A stretch of DNA of 54,256 nt. Origin: Crocinitomicaceae bacterium (lineage in GTDB: Bacteria; Bacteroidota; Bacteroidia; Flavobacteriales_D; Crocinitomicaceae). The DNA lies in NCBI GenBank assembly GCA_022425625.1, contig JAKMFD010000121.1:1-54256 (forward strand). The letters are read 5' to 3'. Position 1 is the stretch's first letter. The number at the start of each line of letters is the position of its first letter. Positions 29,721 to 38,915 of the stretch are shown in pieces. The notes under the pieces were generated by a model. The model was not told the DNA's origin and did not search any database. It saw only the letters and a program-made list of their open reading frames with translations. A program made the translations under genes and the position numbers.

Positions 29721-32700
29721 TTAATTTAATGCAAAATCAACCTTAAGGTCCTCAAGCTTTTTAAGCAGCTCATTTGTTGGTTGCACCTTAATACTCCTAG
29801 AGGGTAATACAACCTGAATTTTTTCTAAAGGGTCAAAAACAGTAAATCGCACTCTACAATTACCTTTAACATCATTGTGCATTAATATTGCTTGTAACTC
29901 TTTAATTAAGGACTCATTAACCGTAGATGCCGAAAGTTTAACCTCGAGGTTTTTAGCTTTTTTTTCTCTTAAGCCTTGGAGTAATTCCATGCCATGAACA
30001 GCAAATTCGAGTTCCTTTTTCCATCGGGACCTTTCTATTTTACCTTTTATAATCACAAAAGTTCCTATCTCCATAAAATGCTTAAACTTTAAATAGTTTT
30101 CGCCAAAAAGAAACAACTTATAACTTTCGTAATAATCCTCAATAATCAAAGTACCAAAACCATCACCTTTTCGAGAAATGCGATGCTCACTATCTGTTAC
30201 AACCGCGGCAATCATAAGGTTTTTACCCTCATGACTCTCTAAATCTGATAAAATCCTTATATCTCCTCGACAAAAAGATTCTATCTCAATTCTGAAGTCG
30301 TCCAATGGATGACCAGACAAAAACACTCCGACAACCTCTTTTTCTTTATTGAGTCTGTATACACTCGACCATGACTCTGAAAAAGGAATTTTAGGATCAG
30401 GTATAGAAACCTCATCAGCGGTATCAAATATTGTAGTTTGGCGCTTGCCTAACTGATCTTGATAATTCCTACCGTAAGCGATGACTTGCTCAACAAATGG
30501 TTTTCTGTCTGCCTCTTTAACAAAGTACTGACTCCTATGAACATCTGGATTCAAGGAGTCCATTCCTCCTGCATAAATTAAACTTTCAAATACACGTTTA
30601 TTACATAAACGAAGATTAACGCGCTTTGCAAAGTCAAAAATCGAAATAAATGCTTGTTCTTTTCTAACCTCCACAATTTCATCTATCGGACCACTTCCCA
30701 AACCTCGAACAGCACCTAGTCCAAAACGAATAGCACCCTCCTTATTAATTGTAAATGTATAATTTGATTCATTGACATCAGGACCAAAAACAGGAATACC
30801 CATTCGCTTACTTTCCTCCATGAAAAATGTAACCTGCTTAATGTCATTCATATTATTACTTAACACGGAAGCCATATACTCTGCAGGATAATTTGCCTTT
30901 AAGTATGCAGTCTGATATGCCACCCACGCGTAGCATGTCGAATGCGATTTATTGAAGGCATAAGAGGCAAATGCTTCCCAATCCTTCCATATTTTTTCTA
31001 GCGTATCTTTATTGTGTCCCTTTGAAGTGGCACCTTTCAAGAATACCGGTTTCATCTTATCCAAGACCTTTCTGTCTTTCTTACCCATGGCTTTACGTAA
31101 GGTATCAGCTTGGCCTTTTGTAAAATCTGCGAGCTTTTGGGAGAGTAGCATTACTTGCTCTTGATATACCGTAATTCCATAGGTCTCTTTTAGGAATTCT
31201 TCACAATCATCGAGATCATACTCGATTTCTTCTTCACCATGTTTACGCTTTACATAGGATGGAATATATTCCATTGGACCAGGCCGGTACAAAGCATTCA
31301 TCGCAATTAAATCAAGAAACTGAGTAGGTTTGAGCTCTTTGAGATATTTCTGCATACCGGGAGATTCATATTGAAAAATACCGACCGTTTCCCCTCTCTG
31401 GAAAAGCTCATATGTTTTTATATCATCTATGGGTATTTCATCAGGATTGATCACAATACCCTTAGTTTGTTCAATATACTTAATTGCATCCTTGATTAAG
31501 GTCAACGTCTTTAAACCAAGGAAGTCCATTTTTAGTAATCCAGCATCTTCGGCCACAGAGTTATCGTACTGCGTACAGACTAGATCAGAATCTTTAGCTG
31601 TAGCAACAGGAACAAAATTCGTCAAATCATCAGGTGTAATAATCACACCGCACGCATGTATACCTGTATTGCGCACTGAACCTTCAATCGCCTTGGCTTT
31701 CCGAAGAACTTCAGCAGACTTGGTATCTTGTTTAATGAGCTTACGAAGCTCTCGAGCTCTCGAAACCTCCTCTTGGTTTTTCAGTTTATCAATAAGGAGG
31801 CTTTCCTCCATATCAAAAAGTTTATTCAACGAAATATCTGGAAGCATTTTTGCTAATGAATCTGCATCATTCAAGGGTAAATTCATAACTCGTGCCGTAT
31901 CACGAATTGCGGATTTGGCAGCCATAGTTCCGTAAGTAATGATTTGCGCGACCTGATTCGAACCATATTTCTCAATTACATAATCGATAACTTTACCTCT
32001 ACCCTCGTCATCAAAATCAATATCAATATCAGGCATTGAAATTCTATCTGGATTCAAAAAACGCTCGAATAGCAAATCATATTTAATAGGGTCAATATTT
32101 GTAATACCAATGCAATATGCAACTACAGATCCTGCAGCAGATCCCCTACCAGGACCTACACTCACCCCCATGTCTCGCGCTGCATTACAAAAATCTTGAA
32201 CAATAAGAAAGTATCCTGGATAACCGGTATTTTCAATTGTTGCCAATTCAAAATCAATTCTTTGTTTGAGGGAATCTTCAATTTCTCCGTAACGTCTTTG
32301 CGCACCCTCGTATACCAAATGTCGTAAAAAAGCATTTTCGCCTCGCTTGCCACCATCTTCTTTATCCTCAGTTGCAATGAATTTTTTAGGTATATCGTAT
32401 TCTGGTAATAAAACCTCTCGAGCAAGTGAATATGCTGAACATTTACCTACAATCTCCTCAGTATTTAATAGAGCGTCAGGAAGGTCATTGAATAAAGCCT
32501 TCATTTGATCAGAAGACTTGATATAATATTCATCATTTTCAAGACCAAATCGAAAACCTCGACCACGGCCTTTTGGTGTTTCAACAAGTTGATTGTCTTT
32601 TACACATAGCAGCACGTCATGTGCATTAGAATCCTCCCTTTCAATATAAAATGAATTATTCGTTGCAATCAACTTAGCATGATGCTTTCTGGCCAAACGA

Positions 32701-34094
32701 ACAAGGGAAGGGTTTAGCCTTCCTTCGACCTCAACACCATGTCTAGATAACTCCACATAAAAATCGTCACCAAATTGGTTGTGCCACCAGCTCAAGGCGT
32801 CCTCAGCCTGTTTCTCACCAACATTCAATAGTAAATTCGATATTTCTCCTTGAATACCTCCAGATAATGCAATAAGATTTTCTTTATACTCCGGAATGAT
32901 GTCCTTATCAATTCTCGGTACATAATACATTCCTTCAGTATACGCAATTGACGCTAGCTTTATTAAATTTTGATATCCCTTCTTATTTTTTGCCAATAAG
33001 ACGATACGGCTACCATTATCTTTTTGAGATTTATCATTTCGGTCTCTACATACATTAAATTCACAACCTATTATCGGTAATATTTCCTTTTTATGAAAGG
33101 GTGTTCCTGAAGCTTCAGCTTCAATTTTTTCAGCACGTATACTTTTATTTATCTTGTTTGCCGCAGCCTCAAAATGAAATGCGGCCATCATATTTCCCGA
33201 ATCTGTTAAAGCAATGGCGTGCATCCCTAGGGAAGCGGCTTTCTCGATAATACCCGAAACCTTCGCAGTTGATTGTAATATAGAATATTGAGAATGGTTG
33301 TGAAGATGGGTAAATGTTAAATCATTAAGATTCCCTATATCAACCGAGGTTCCCTTTTGATCAGATGAGACTTGTGCCAATTCTGCTGCTTCGCGCAGCT
33401 TAGCACTCTCCCCTTTAAGATTTAAATGTTTTAGACCTATTAAGGCAATAGGAGCAGGATTGGCCTCTTTATATTTTAGAAAATAGTCTTCTCTCTTTTG
33501 CAGCTCATTAACCGTGAATGTTTGTCGTCTAATTAATTCTAGAAAACAACGTGTTGTCGCCTCAACATCGGCAGTGGCATTATGCGCCTCCATGAACTGG
33601 GAATCAAAAAGGTGCTCATGAAGCTCCGACAAGGTTGGTAATTTGAAACGTCCTCCTCTGCCTCCTAGTAACTTACAAAGGTTTGCCGTCTTTTCGGTAC
33701 AGGTATCCAAAATGGCTTTTTCGGTCCATTCGATGGAATACTCTTTCCTAAAAAACTCACACCCCAATACGTTTACATCGAATTTTACATTATGACCAAC
33801 TAAAAAGGTTGCCTTCGAAGCCACCTCACTGAATAATTCTAGACCTTCGGAAAGTGTAATCCCATTTTGATTTGCTAGCTCAGTTGAAATGCCATGAATT
33901 TTCTCTGAACCGTATGGAATATCAAACCCTTCTGGCTGAATTAAGAAATCTTTGTGCTCAATTAGTGTTCCATCATCATCATGCAGTTGCCAAGCCAGTT
34001 GAACTACACGAGGCCAATTCTCAACATCGCTAATAGGTTGATTATAACCTTTGGTAGGTAACCCTGTTGTCTCGGTATCAAAAATGAGGTACAT
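29721..34094 (-). CDS. dnaE: DNA polymerase III subunit alpha with N-terminal DEDDh exonuclease domain
   Basis: N-terminal FDTETTGLP...HNVKFDVNVLGCEF...HNATADVEAT; PHP THLHNHSQYSILQ; GRGSAAGSVVAYCIGITNIDPI...MPDIDIDFDDEGRGKVIDYV. Confidence 0.97.
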   Translation of the reverse strand: MYLIFDTETTGLPTKGYNQPISDVENWPRVVQLAWQLHDDDGTLIEHKDFLIQPEGFDIPYGSEKIHGISTELANQNGITLSEGLELFSEVASKATFLVGHNVKFDVNVLGCEFFRKEYSIEWTEKAILDTCTEKTANLCKLLGGRGGRFKLPTLSELHEHLFDSQFMEAHNATADVEATTRCFLELIRRQTFTVNELQKREDYFLKYKEANPAPIALIGLKHLNLKGESAKLREAAELAQVSSDQKGTSVDIGNLNDLTFTHLHNHSQYSILQSTAKVSGIIEKAASLGMHAIALTDSGNMMAAFHFEAAANKINKSIRAEKIEAEASGTPFHKKEILPIIGCEFNVCRDRNDKSQKDNGSRIVLLAKNKKGYQNLIKLASIAYTEGMYYVPRIDKDIIPEYKENLIALSGGIQGEISNLLLNVGEKQAEDALSWWHNQFGDDFYVELSRHGVEVEGRLNPSLVRLARKHHAKLIATNNSFYIEREDSNAHDVLLCVKDNQLVETPKGRGRGFRFGLENDEYYIKSSDQMKALFNDLPDALLNTEEIVGKCSAYSLAREVLLPEYDIPKKFIATEDKEDGGKRGENAFLRHLVYEGAQRRYGEIEDSLKQRIDFELATIENTGYPGYFLIVQDFCNAARDMGVSVGPGRGSAAGSVVAYCIGITNIDPIKYDLLFERFLNPDRISMPDIDIDFDDEGRGKVIDYVIEKYGSNQVAQIITYGTMAAKSAIRDTARVMNLPLNDADSLAKMLPDISLNKLFDMEESLLIDKLKNQEEVSRARELRKLIKQDTKSAEVLRKAKAIEGSVRNTGIHACGVIITPDDLTNFVPVATAKDSDLVCTQYDNSVAEDAGLLKMDFLGLKTLTLIKDAIKYIEQTKGIVINPDEIPIDDIKTYELFQRGETVGIFQYESPGMQKYLKELKPTQFLDLIAMNALYRPGPMEYIPSYVKRKHGEEEIEYDLDDCEEFLKETYGITVYQEQVMLLSQKLADFTKGQADTLRKAMGKKDRKVLDKMKPVFLKGATSKGHNKDTLEKIWKDWEAFASYAFNKSHSTCYAWVAYQTAYLKANYPAEYMASVLSNNMNDIKQVTFFMEESKRMGIPVFGPDVNESNYTFTINKEGAIRFGLGAVRGLGSGPIDEIVEVRKEQAFISIFDFAKRVNLRLCNKRVFESLIYAGGMDSLNPDVHRSQYFVKEADRKPFVEQVIAYGRNYQDQLGKRQTTIFDTADEVSIPDPKIPFSESWSSVYRLNKEKEVVGVFLSGHPLDDFRIEIESFCRGDIRILSDLESHEGKNLMIAAVVTDSEHRISRKGDGFGTLIIEDYYESYKLFLFGENYLKFKHFMEIGTFVIIKGKIERSRWKKELEFAVHGMELLQGLREKKAKNLEVKLSASTVNESLIKELQAILMHNDVKGNCRVRFTVFDPLEKIQVVLPSRSIKVQPTNELLKKLEDLKVDFALN

Positions 34095-34201
34095 TGAAAA
34101 TTTCTTTGAAGAATAAAGATAAAGAAATCAATGCCCCACAATCCGCGTGTTGAAAACTATTTTTTGTAATTTTTATGAAGATAATTTAAAGCATATACTT
34201 T

Positions 34202-35692
34202 ATGAATCAATACATCCTATCAATCGATGCAGGGACTACCAGCTCAAGGGCTTTAATATTTGATAAAAAAGGTAATGAAATTGCCAAAGCTCAATTTGAG
34301 TTTAAACAACATTTCCCAAAAGAAGGCTGGGTTGAGCATGACCCTCTTGAAATTTGGTCAAGTCAAAAAAAAGCATTGCAAAGTGCAATGTCAATGCATC
34401 AAATTTCTAGTCTTGAGATTAAGGGTATTGGTATTACCAATCAAAGAGAAACGACCGTAGTTTGGGAGAAAGATACCGGGAAACCAATCTACAATGCAAT
34501 CGTTTGGCAGGATAGGCGAACAAGTGAGTATTGCAACGAATTAAAAGAAAAAGGAATGGAGCCCCTAATAATGTCTAAAACTGGATTGTTATTAGACCCT
34601 TATTTTTCTGGCACAAAAATCCATTGGATTCTTGAAAACATTGAAGGTGCAAGAAAAAAAGCACAGGACGGGCAGCTACTATTTGGAACCATTGATACCT
34701 GGCTTATTTGGAACCTTACCGGTGGAGAAAAACACATAACAGACCCGAGTAATGCAAGTCGAACCTTATTGTACGACATTCACAAAAATAAATGGGACGA
34801 AGAGCTTCTTAAACTTTTTAATATTCCCTTTGACATGCTACCCAGAGTAGTCCAGAGTGTTTCAAATGATGCAAAAGCCAAACTAGAAGATTGGGAAAGT
34901 AGCATACCAATATGTGCCATTGCAGGTGATCAACAAGCCGCGCTTTTCGGTCAGCTGTGCTTTACACCTGGTGCTGTTAAAAATACATACGGAACAGGAT
35001 GTTTCAGCATGATGCATACCGGTCAAAAGGCGGTGAAATCAAAAAATAAAATGCTAACAACTATAGCATGGCAAATGAACGATGAAGTAGAATATGCCCT
35101 TGAAGGTAGCGTTTTCATTGGTGGTGCGCTCATTCAATGGCTTAGAGATGGATTGGACCTTGTGAAAGATGCGGCAGAGATTGAGCATCTCGCCTTGAGT
35201 GTGAGCGATAATGGTGGTGTGACCTTTATTTCTGCATTAACAGGACTTGGTGCGCCTTATTGGGATCCGTTTGCTAAAGGAGGGATATTAGGACTGACAA
35301 GAGGGACTGAAAAAGGACATATCGCAAGAGCTGCTCTCGAGGCTATTGCGATACGCTCAATGGAAATTATAGTAGAAATGGAAAAAGATTCTGGTATCAA
35401 ATTTTCAACTCTAAAAGTAGATGGCGGGGCAAGTAGAAACAACTTACTTATGCAAATTCAAGCCAACCTTTTAAATGCAAAAGTAATCCGACCAAAAATA
35501 ACGGAAACAACTGCATTAGGAATTGCATTTATGGCTGGCCTTGGTTGCGGTTACTGGAAAGATAAAGCTTCATTAAAAGATTTGTGCGAGGAGGAAAAAA
35601 GCTTTACACCGCAATACTCGAAATCAACAAATGAAATGTTAAAGCTATGGAATCATAGAATTCAAAAGATATTAAGCAATGAATCGCGATAA
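34202..35692 (+). CDS. glpK: Glycerol kinase
   Basis: ILSIDAGTTSSRALIFD; GITNQRETTVVWEKDTGKPIYNAIVWQDRRT. Confidence 0.97.
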   Translation: MNQYILSIDAGTTSSRALIFDKKGNEIAKAQFEFKQHFPKEGWVEHDPLEIWSSQKKALQSAMSMHQISSLEIKGIGITNQRETTVVWEKDTGKPIYNAIVWQDRRTSEYCNELKEKGMEPLIMSKTGLLLDPYFSGTKIHWILENIEGARKKAQDGQLLFGTIDTWLIWNLTGGEKHITDPSNASRTLLYDIHKNKWDEELLKLFNIPFDMLPRVVQSVSNDAKAKLEDWESSIPICAIAGDQQAALFGQLCFTPGAVKNTYGTGCFSMMHTGQKAVKSKNKMLTTIAWQMNDEVEYALEGSVFIGGALIQWLRDGLDLVKDAAEIEHLALSVSDNGGVTFISALTGLGAPYWDPFAKGGILGLTRGTEKGHIARAALEAIAIRSMEIIVEMEKDSGIKFSTLKVDGGASRNNLLMQIQANLLNAKVIRPKITETTALGIAFMAGLGCGYWKDKASLKDLCEEEKSFTPQYSKSTNEMLKLWNHRIQKILSNESR

Positions 35693-37211
35693 AAACATTC
35701 GGCTTTTATCTAAAGTTTCCGTTTGGGACTTAATTGTAATTGGTGGAGGAGCGTCAGGTCTTGGCGCTGCATTGGATGCTGCATCCAGAGGAATGAAAGT
35801 CCTGTTAATTGAAAAATATGATTTTAGCAAAGGAACCTCTTCAAAAAGCACCAAACTCATACACGGTGGTGTTCGGTACTTAAAAAATGCAGAATTTAAA
35901 TTGGTCAGAAAAGCACTTCATGAACGATACATCTTGAAAAAAAACGCGCCACATTTAGTACAAAATAAAGACTTTATTATTCCAATCTATAACTGGATTA
36001 ATTTCTTTTTTTATGGAATAGGATTAAGGCTTTATGACGCTATTTCTGGCAAATGGAGTTTTGGAAGTACTAAGTTTTTAAATAAAAAAACAACTATTGA
36101 ACATTTAAATTCTATAAATACAAAAAGCCTAAAAGGCGGAATCAAATATAAGGATGGACAATTTGACGATGCTAGATTCGCAATAAGCCTTGCCCATACC
36201 ATTGAAAACGTGGGGGGCACTGTTTTGAACTATATGGAATACTTATCTCCTAGGATAGAGAATAATTCTATTAATGGAATTATAGCTAATGATAAAATTG
36301 ATCAAAAGGAATTTCACCTCTCCTCAAAATACATCATCAATGCAACTGGGGTGTTTTCAAATAAATTAATGATGTCAATAACCTCTCAATTCAAAATTAA
36401 AGCAAGTAGAGGAACTCATGTTGTTGTCGATCGTTCTTTTCTTAATTCACAGCATGCCATAATGATCCCTAAAACAATTGATGGTAGAGTCCTTTTTGTT
36501 ATACCCTGGAATAACAAAACGCTTATTGGCACTACTGATGAGGAGACAAATGAAATTGATATTGATCTAAAAACACCGTTGACGGATATTGGATTTATAT
36601 TGGAAAATGTTAAAAACTACCTCTCTAGCCCCCCAAAAAAAAAGGATATTAAAAGTGTTTTTACGGGGCTTCGACCTTTAGTATCAAATAAGGATAATTC
36701 AAGTACAAAAGAATTGTCACGCGCACATATTATTCATGAATCAGATGACGGTATCATACATATGCTTGGTGGGAAATGGACTACCTATCGCCTAATGGGT
36801 TTGGAAGCCATAGACTGCTTATTAAAGGATAAAACACTTCAATTTGGCAACAGTAATACATCCTCTTTACGGTTATTTGGATTCAAAGATGTTGTTGACT
36901 TTCAAGATCCATTGCACGTTTATGGTACCGAATTAAAAAGACTTAAGACCTATGGCGCTATGGTTTCCATATCAAATCATATATTTATAAGTGAAGCCAT
37001 GATTGCGTATGCGATTCATGAAGAAATGGCCATTAATCTGGAAGATATATTGGCAAGAAGGACACGTTGTCTATTTATTGATGCAAAGGAAACCATAAAA
37101 ATAGCTCCAAAGGTTGCTAAAATAATGGCATCAGTATTAAAAATGGATGATACATGGACTACAAAACAGCTTGATTTATTTTTACCTTTGGCTTCAAAAT
37201 ATATTATATGA
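35679..37211 (+). CDS. glpD: Glycerol-3-phosphate dehydrogenase (FAD)
   Basis: DLIVIGGGASGLGAALDAASRGMKVLLIEKYDFSKGTSSKSTKLIHGGVRYL. Confidence 0.96.
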   Translation: MNRDKNIRLLSKVSVWDLIVIGGGASGLGAALDAASRGMKVLLIEKYDFSKGTSSKSTKLIHGGVRYLKNAEFKLVRKALHERYILKKNAPHLVQNKDFIIPIYNWINFFFYGIGLRLYDAISGKWSFGSTKFLNKKTTIEHLNSINTKSLKGGIKYKDGQFDDARFAISLAHTIENVGGTVLNYMEYLSPRIENNSINGIIANDKIDQKEFHLSSKYIINATGVFSNKLMMSITSQFKIKASRGTHVVVDRSFLNSQHAIMIPKTIDGRVLFVIPWNNKTLIGTTDEETNEIDIDLKTPLTDIGFILENVKNYLSSPPKKKDIKSVFTGLRPLVSNKDNSSTKELSRAHIIHESDDGIIHMLGGKWTTYRLMGLEAIDCLLKDKTLQFGNSNTSSLRLFGFKDVVDFQDPLHVYGTELKRLKTYGAMVSISNHIFISEAMIAYAIHEEMAINLEDILARRTRCLFIDAKETIKIAPKVAKIMASVLKMDDTWTTKQLDLFLPLASKYII

Positions 37212-37942
37212 CACCTTTTATTGCTGAACTAATTGGAACTTGTGTACTCATCGTGTTTGGTGCTGGAGTTGTGTCGAATGTTTCCCTAAAAAATACAGAG
37301 GGAGAAAAAGATCCTAAATGGATACTCATTACCATGGCTTGGGGATTTGCTGTTTTCTTAGGCGTTGTTATTTCTGGAGATGTAAGTGGTGCTCACTTAA
37401 ACCCAGCTGTTAGTATCGGTCTAGCAATGGCAGGTAAATTTGACTGGGCATTAGTACCCTCATATGCTGTCGCCCAAACTTTAGGGGCGATGCTTGGCAG
37501 TTTCTTGAACTATCAATTATATTATGATCAATTCAAAGAAACTCAAGACGAATTGACCTTCAGAGGCTGTTTTTGTACTGCTCCTAAAATAAAAAATACA
37601 CCTCGAAATATATTCAGTGAAGCTTACGGCACCTTCTTTTTAGTTTTTGGCATCTTATTTTTAGTCAAGCCAGCGCTTCAAATAGATGGTATAGAGACAC
37701 TTCAATATGGAATTGGTTCCTTAGACGCACTCCCTGTCGGAATTTTAGTTTGGGCTATCGGCATGTCTTTAGGCGGCACCACAGGGTACGCCATAAATCC
37801 TTCAAGGGATTTAGGTCCAAGAATTGTATACACACTCATCAGGGGTGGAAAAGCCAAATCAAATTGGGGCTACTCTTGGATCCCAGTAATTGGACCCATA
37901 ATAGGCGCTCTAGCTTCAGGGTATCTTTTCAGTATACTATAA
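37208..37942 (+). CDS. glpF: Glycerol facilitator / MIP family aquaglyceroporin
   Basis: GAHLNPAVSIGLA and YAINPSRDLGPR; operon with glpK/glpD. Confidence 0.95.
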   Translation: MTPFIAELIGTCVLIVFGAGVVSNVSLKNTEGEKDPKWILITMAWGFAVFLGVVISGDVSGAHLNPAVSIGLAMAGKFDWALVPSYAVAQTLGAMLGSFLNYQLYYDQFKETQDELTFRGCFCTAPKIKNTPRNIFSEAYGTFFLVFGILFLVKPALQIDGIETLQYGIGSLDALPVGILVWAIGMSLGGTTGYAINPSRDLGPRIVYTLIRGGKAKSNWGYSWIPVIGPIIGALASGYLFSIL

Positions 37943-38794
37943 ATCGATTTCTTCCTCTACGCCGAAATCAAACTCATTTGATGCGGATTCTTTGCCATTA
38001 CCACTATAATGCCAATTCCATGTAATTCCTATGCGCAACGGATGAACCGCCTCAGTGTATGGGGCTCTTTTAAACATCATCGACAAGCTGTAAGTTCCAA
38101 ACAATCCAAAAGCACCATAACCAATCCTAAATGAAGCATCAAGCAAAAATGGATTCAAATTATATTTTGCGCGTCGAAGATTGGTGAATTTATCTCCGTT
38201 GGCGTACTTGCCTTTTAAGGTTGTACTCGATGCAAATCGAACTCCTCCAATAACTCCTGTGTTAAAATAAAAACTCTTTTTTCCCTTTACTTTCGTTGCA
38301 AACTCAAGTAATAATGGGACTGTCAAATAATGAGCTGAAAGATAATTTCGTTTGATTTCAGAGATGCTTTCTTCTTCCAGATTAATTAATTGAGCATAAA
38401 CATTGTCTTCATCATAACTCAATCTGTAATTATCACGAAATTCTATGTTTGTATTTCTGTAACCAAACCCTGTGGTCAGTCCTAAATATTGCTTAAAGAT
38501 AGGGAGCTTATACTCAAACATATTAAATGATAAAGTAGAAGAATTTACAATATCATTTTCCCACCATGGATTATCGAGCCAAGTTTCACCTGAAAAATCA
38601 GTTCCAAACTCTGAGTTCATAAGGATTACAGACCCAATATCCATGCCAGCCCAATGTGCCTCATAGCTTTGCTTTTTAACTTTAATTTCAACATCCTCCG
38701 ACTTGGCGTTAGATCCTTCGATTTTGGAATCTTGACCTGTAACAAGATTGGAGGACAATAATAACACGGGTATTAATAATTTAAAAAGCTTCAT
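37937..38794 (-). CDS. Hypothetical outer-membrane beta-barrel protein
   Basis: Signal peptide MKLFKLLIPVLLLSSNLVTGQ; GYGAFGLFGTYSLSMMFKRAP barrel-like end. Confidence 0.75.
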   Translation of the reverse strand: MKLFKLLIPVLLLSSNLVTGQDSKIEGSNAKSEDVEIKVKKQSYEAHWAGMDIGSVILMNSEFGTDFSGETWLDNPWWENDIVNSSTLSFNMFEYKLPIFKQYLGLTTGFGYRNTNIEFRDNYRLSYDEDNVYAQLINLEEESISEIKRNYLSAHYLTVPLLLEFATKVKGKKSFYFNTGVIGGVRFASSTTLKGKYANGDKFTNLRRAKYNLNPFLLDASFRIGYGAFGLFGTYSLSMMFKRAPYTEAVHPLRIGITWNWHYSGNGKESASNEFDFGVEEEIDL

Positions 38795-38838
38795 TTCGTT
38801 TTTTTTTTAATTCTTTTAGATTTTAAATATACGCACTT

Positions 38839-38846
38839 CAAACTTA
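38839..38846 (-). promoter_or_regulatory. -7 element of the 38794 gene
   Basis: Minus strand TAAGTTTG (TAnnTTTG). Confidence 0.5.
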
Positions 38847-38915
38847 GCAAGTTTTGTAACAGCTTGCATTAAGTGTACTTCACGAACGTTCGTCAGCTAC
38901 TTGAATTGTCTTATT

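Noticed and set aside
31429-31935. 168-aa plus-strand ORF inside dnaE
   Set aside because: Antisense to a highly conserved dnaE region; low-complexity composition, no promoter.
36629-36643. C6A9 tract in glpD as a phase-variation site
   Set aside because: C run is only six; A runs of this length are common in this AT-rich sequence; housekeeping gene.
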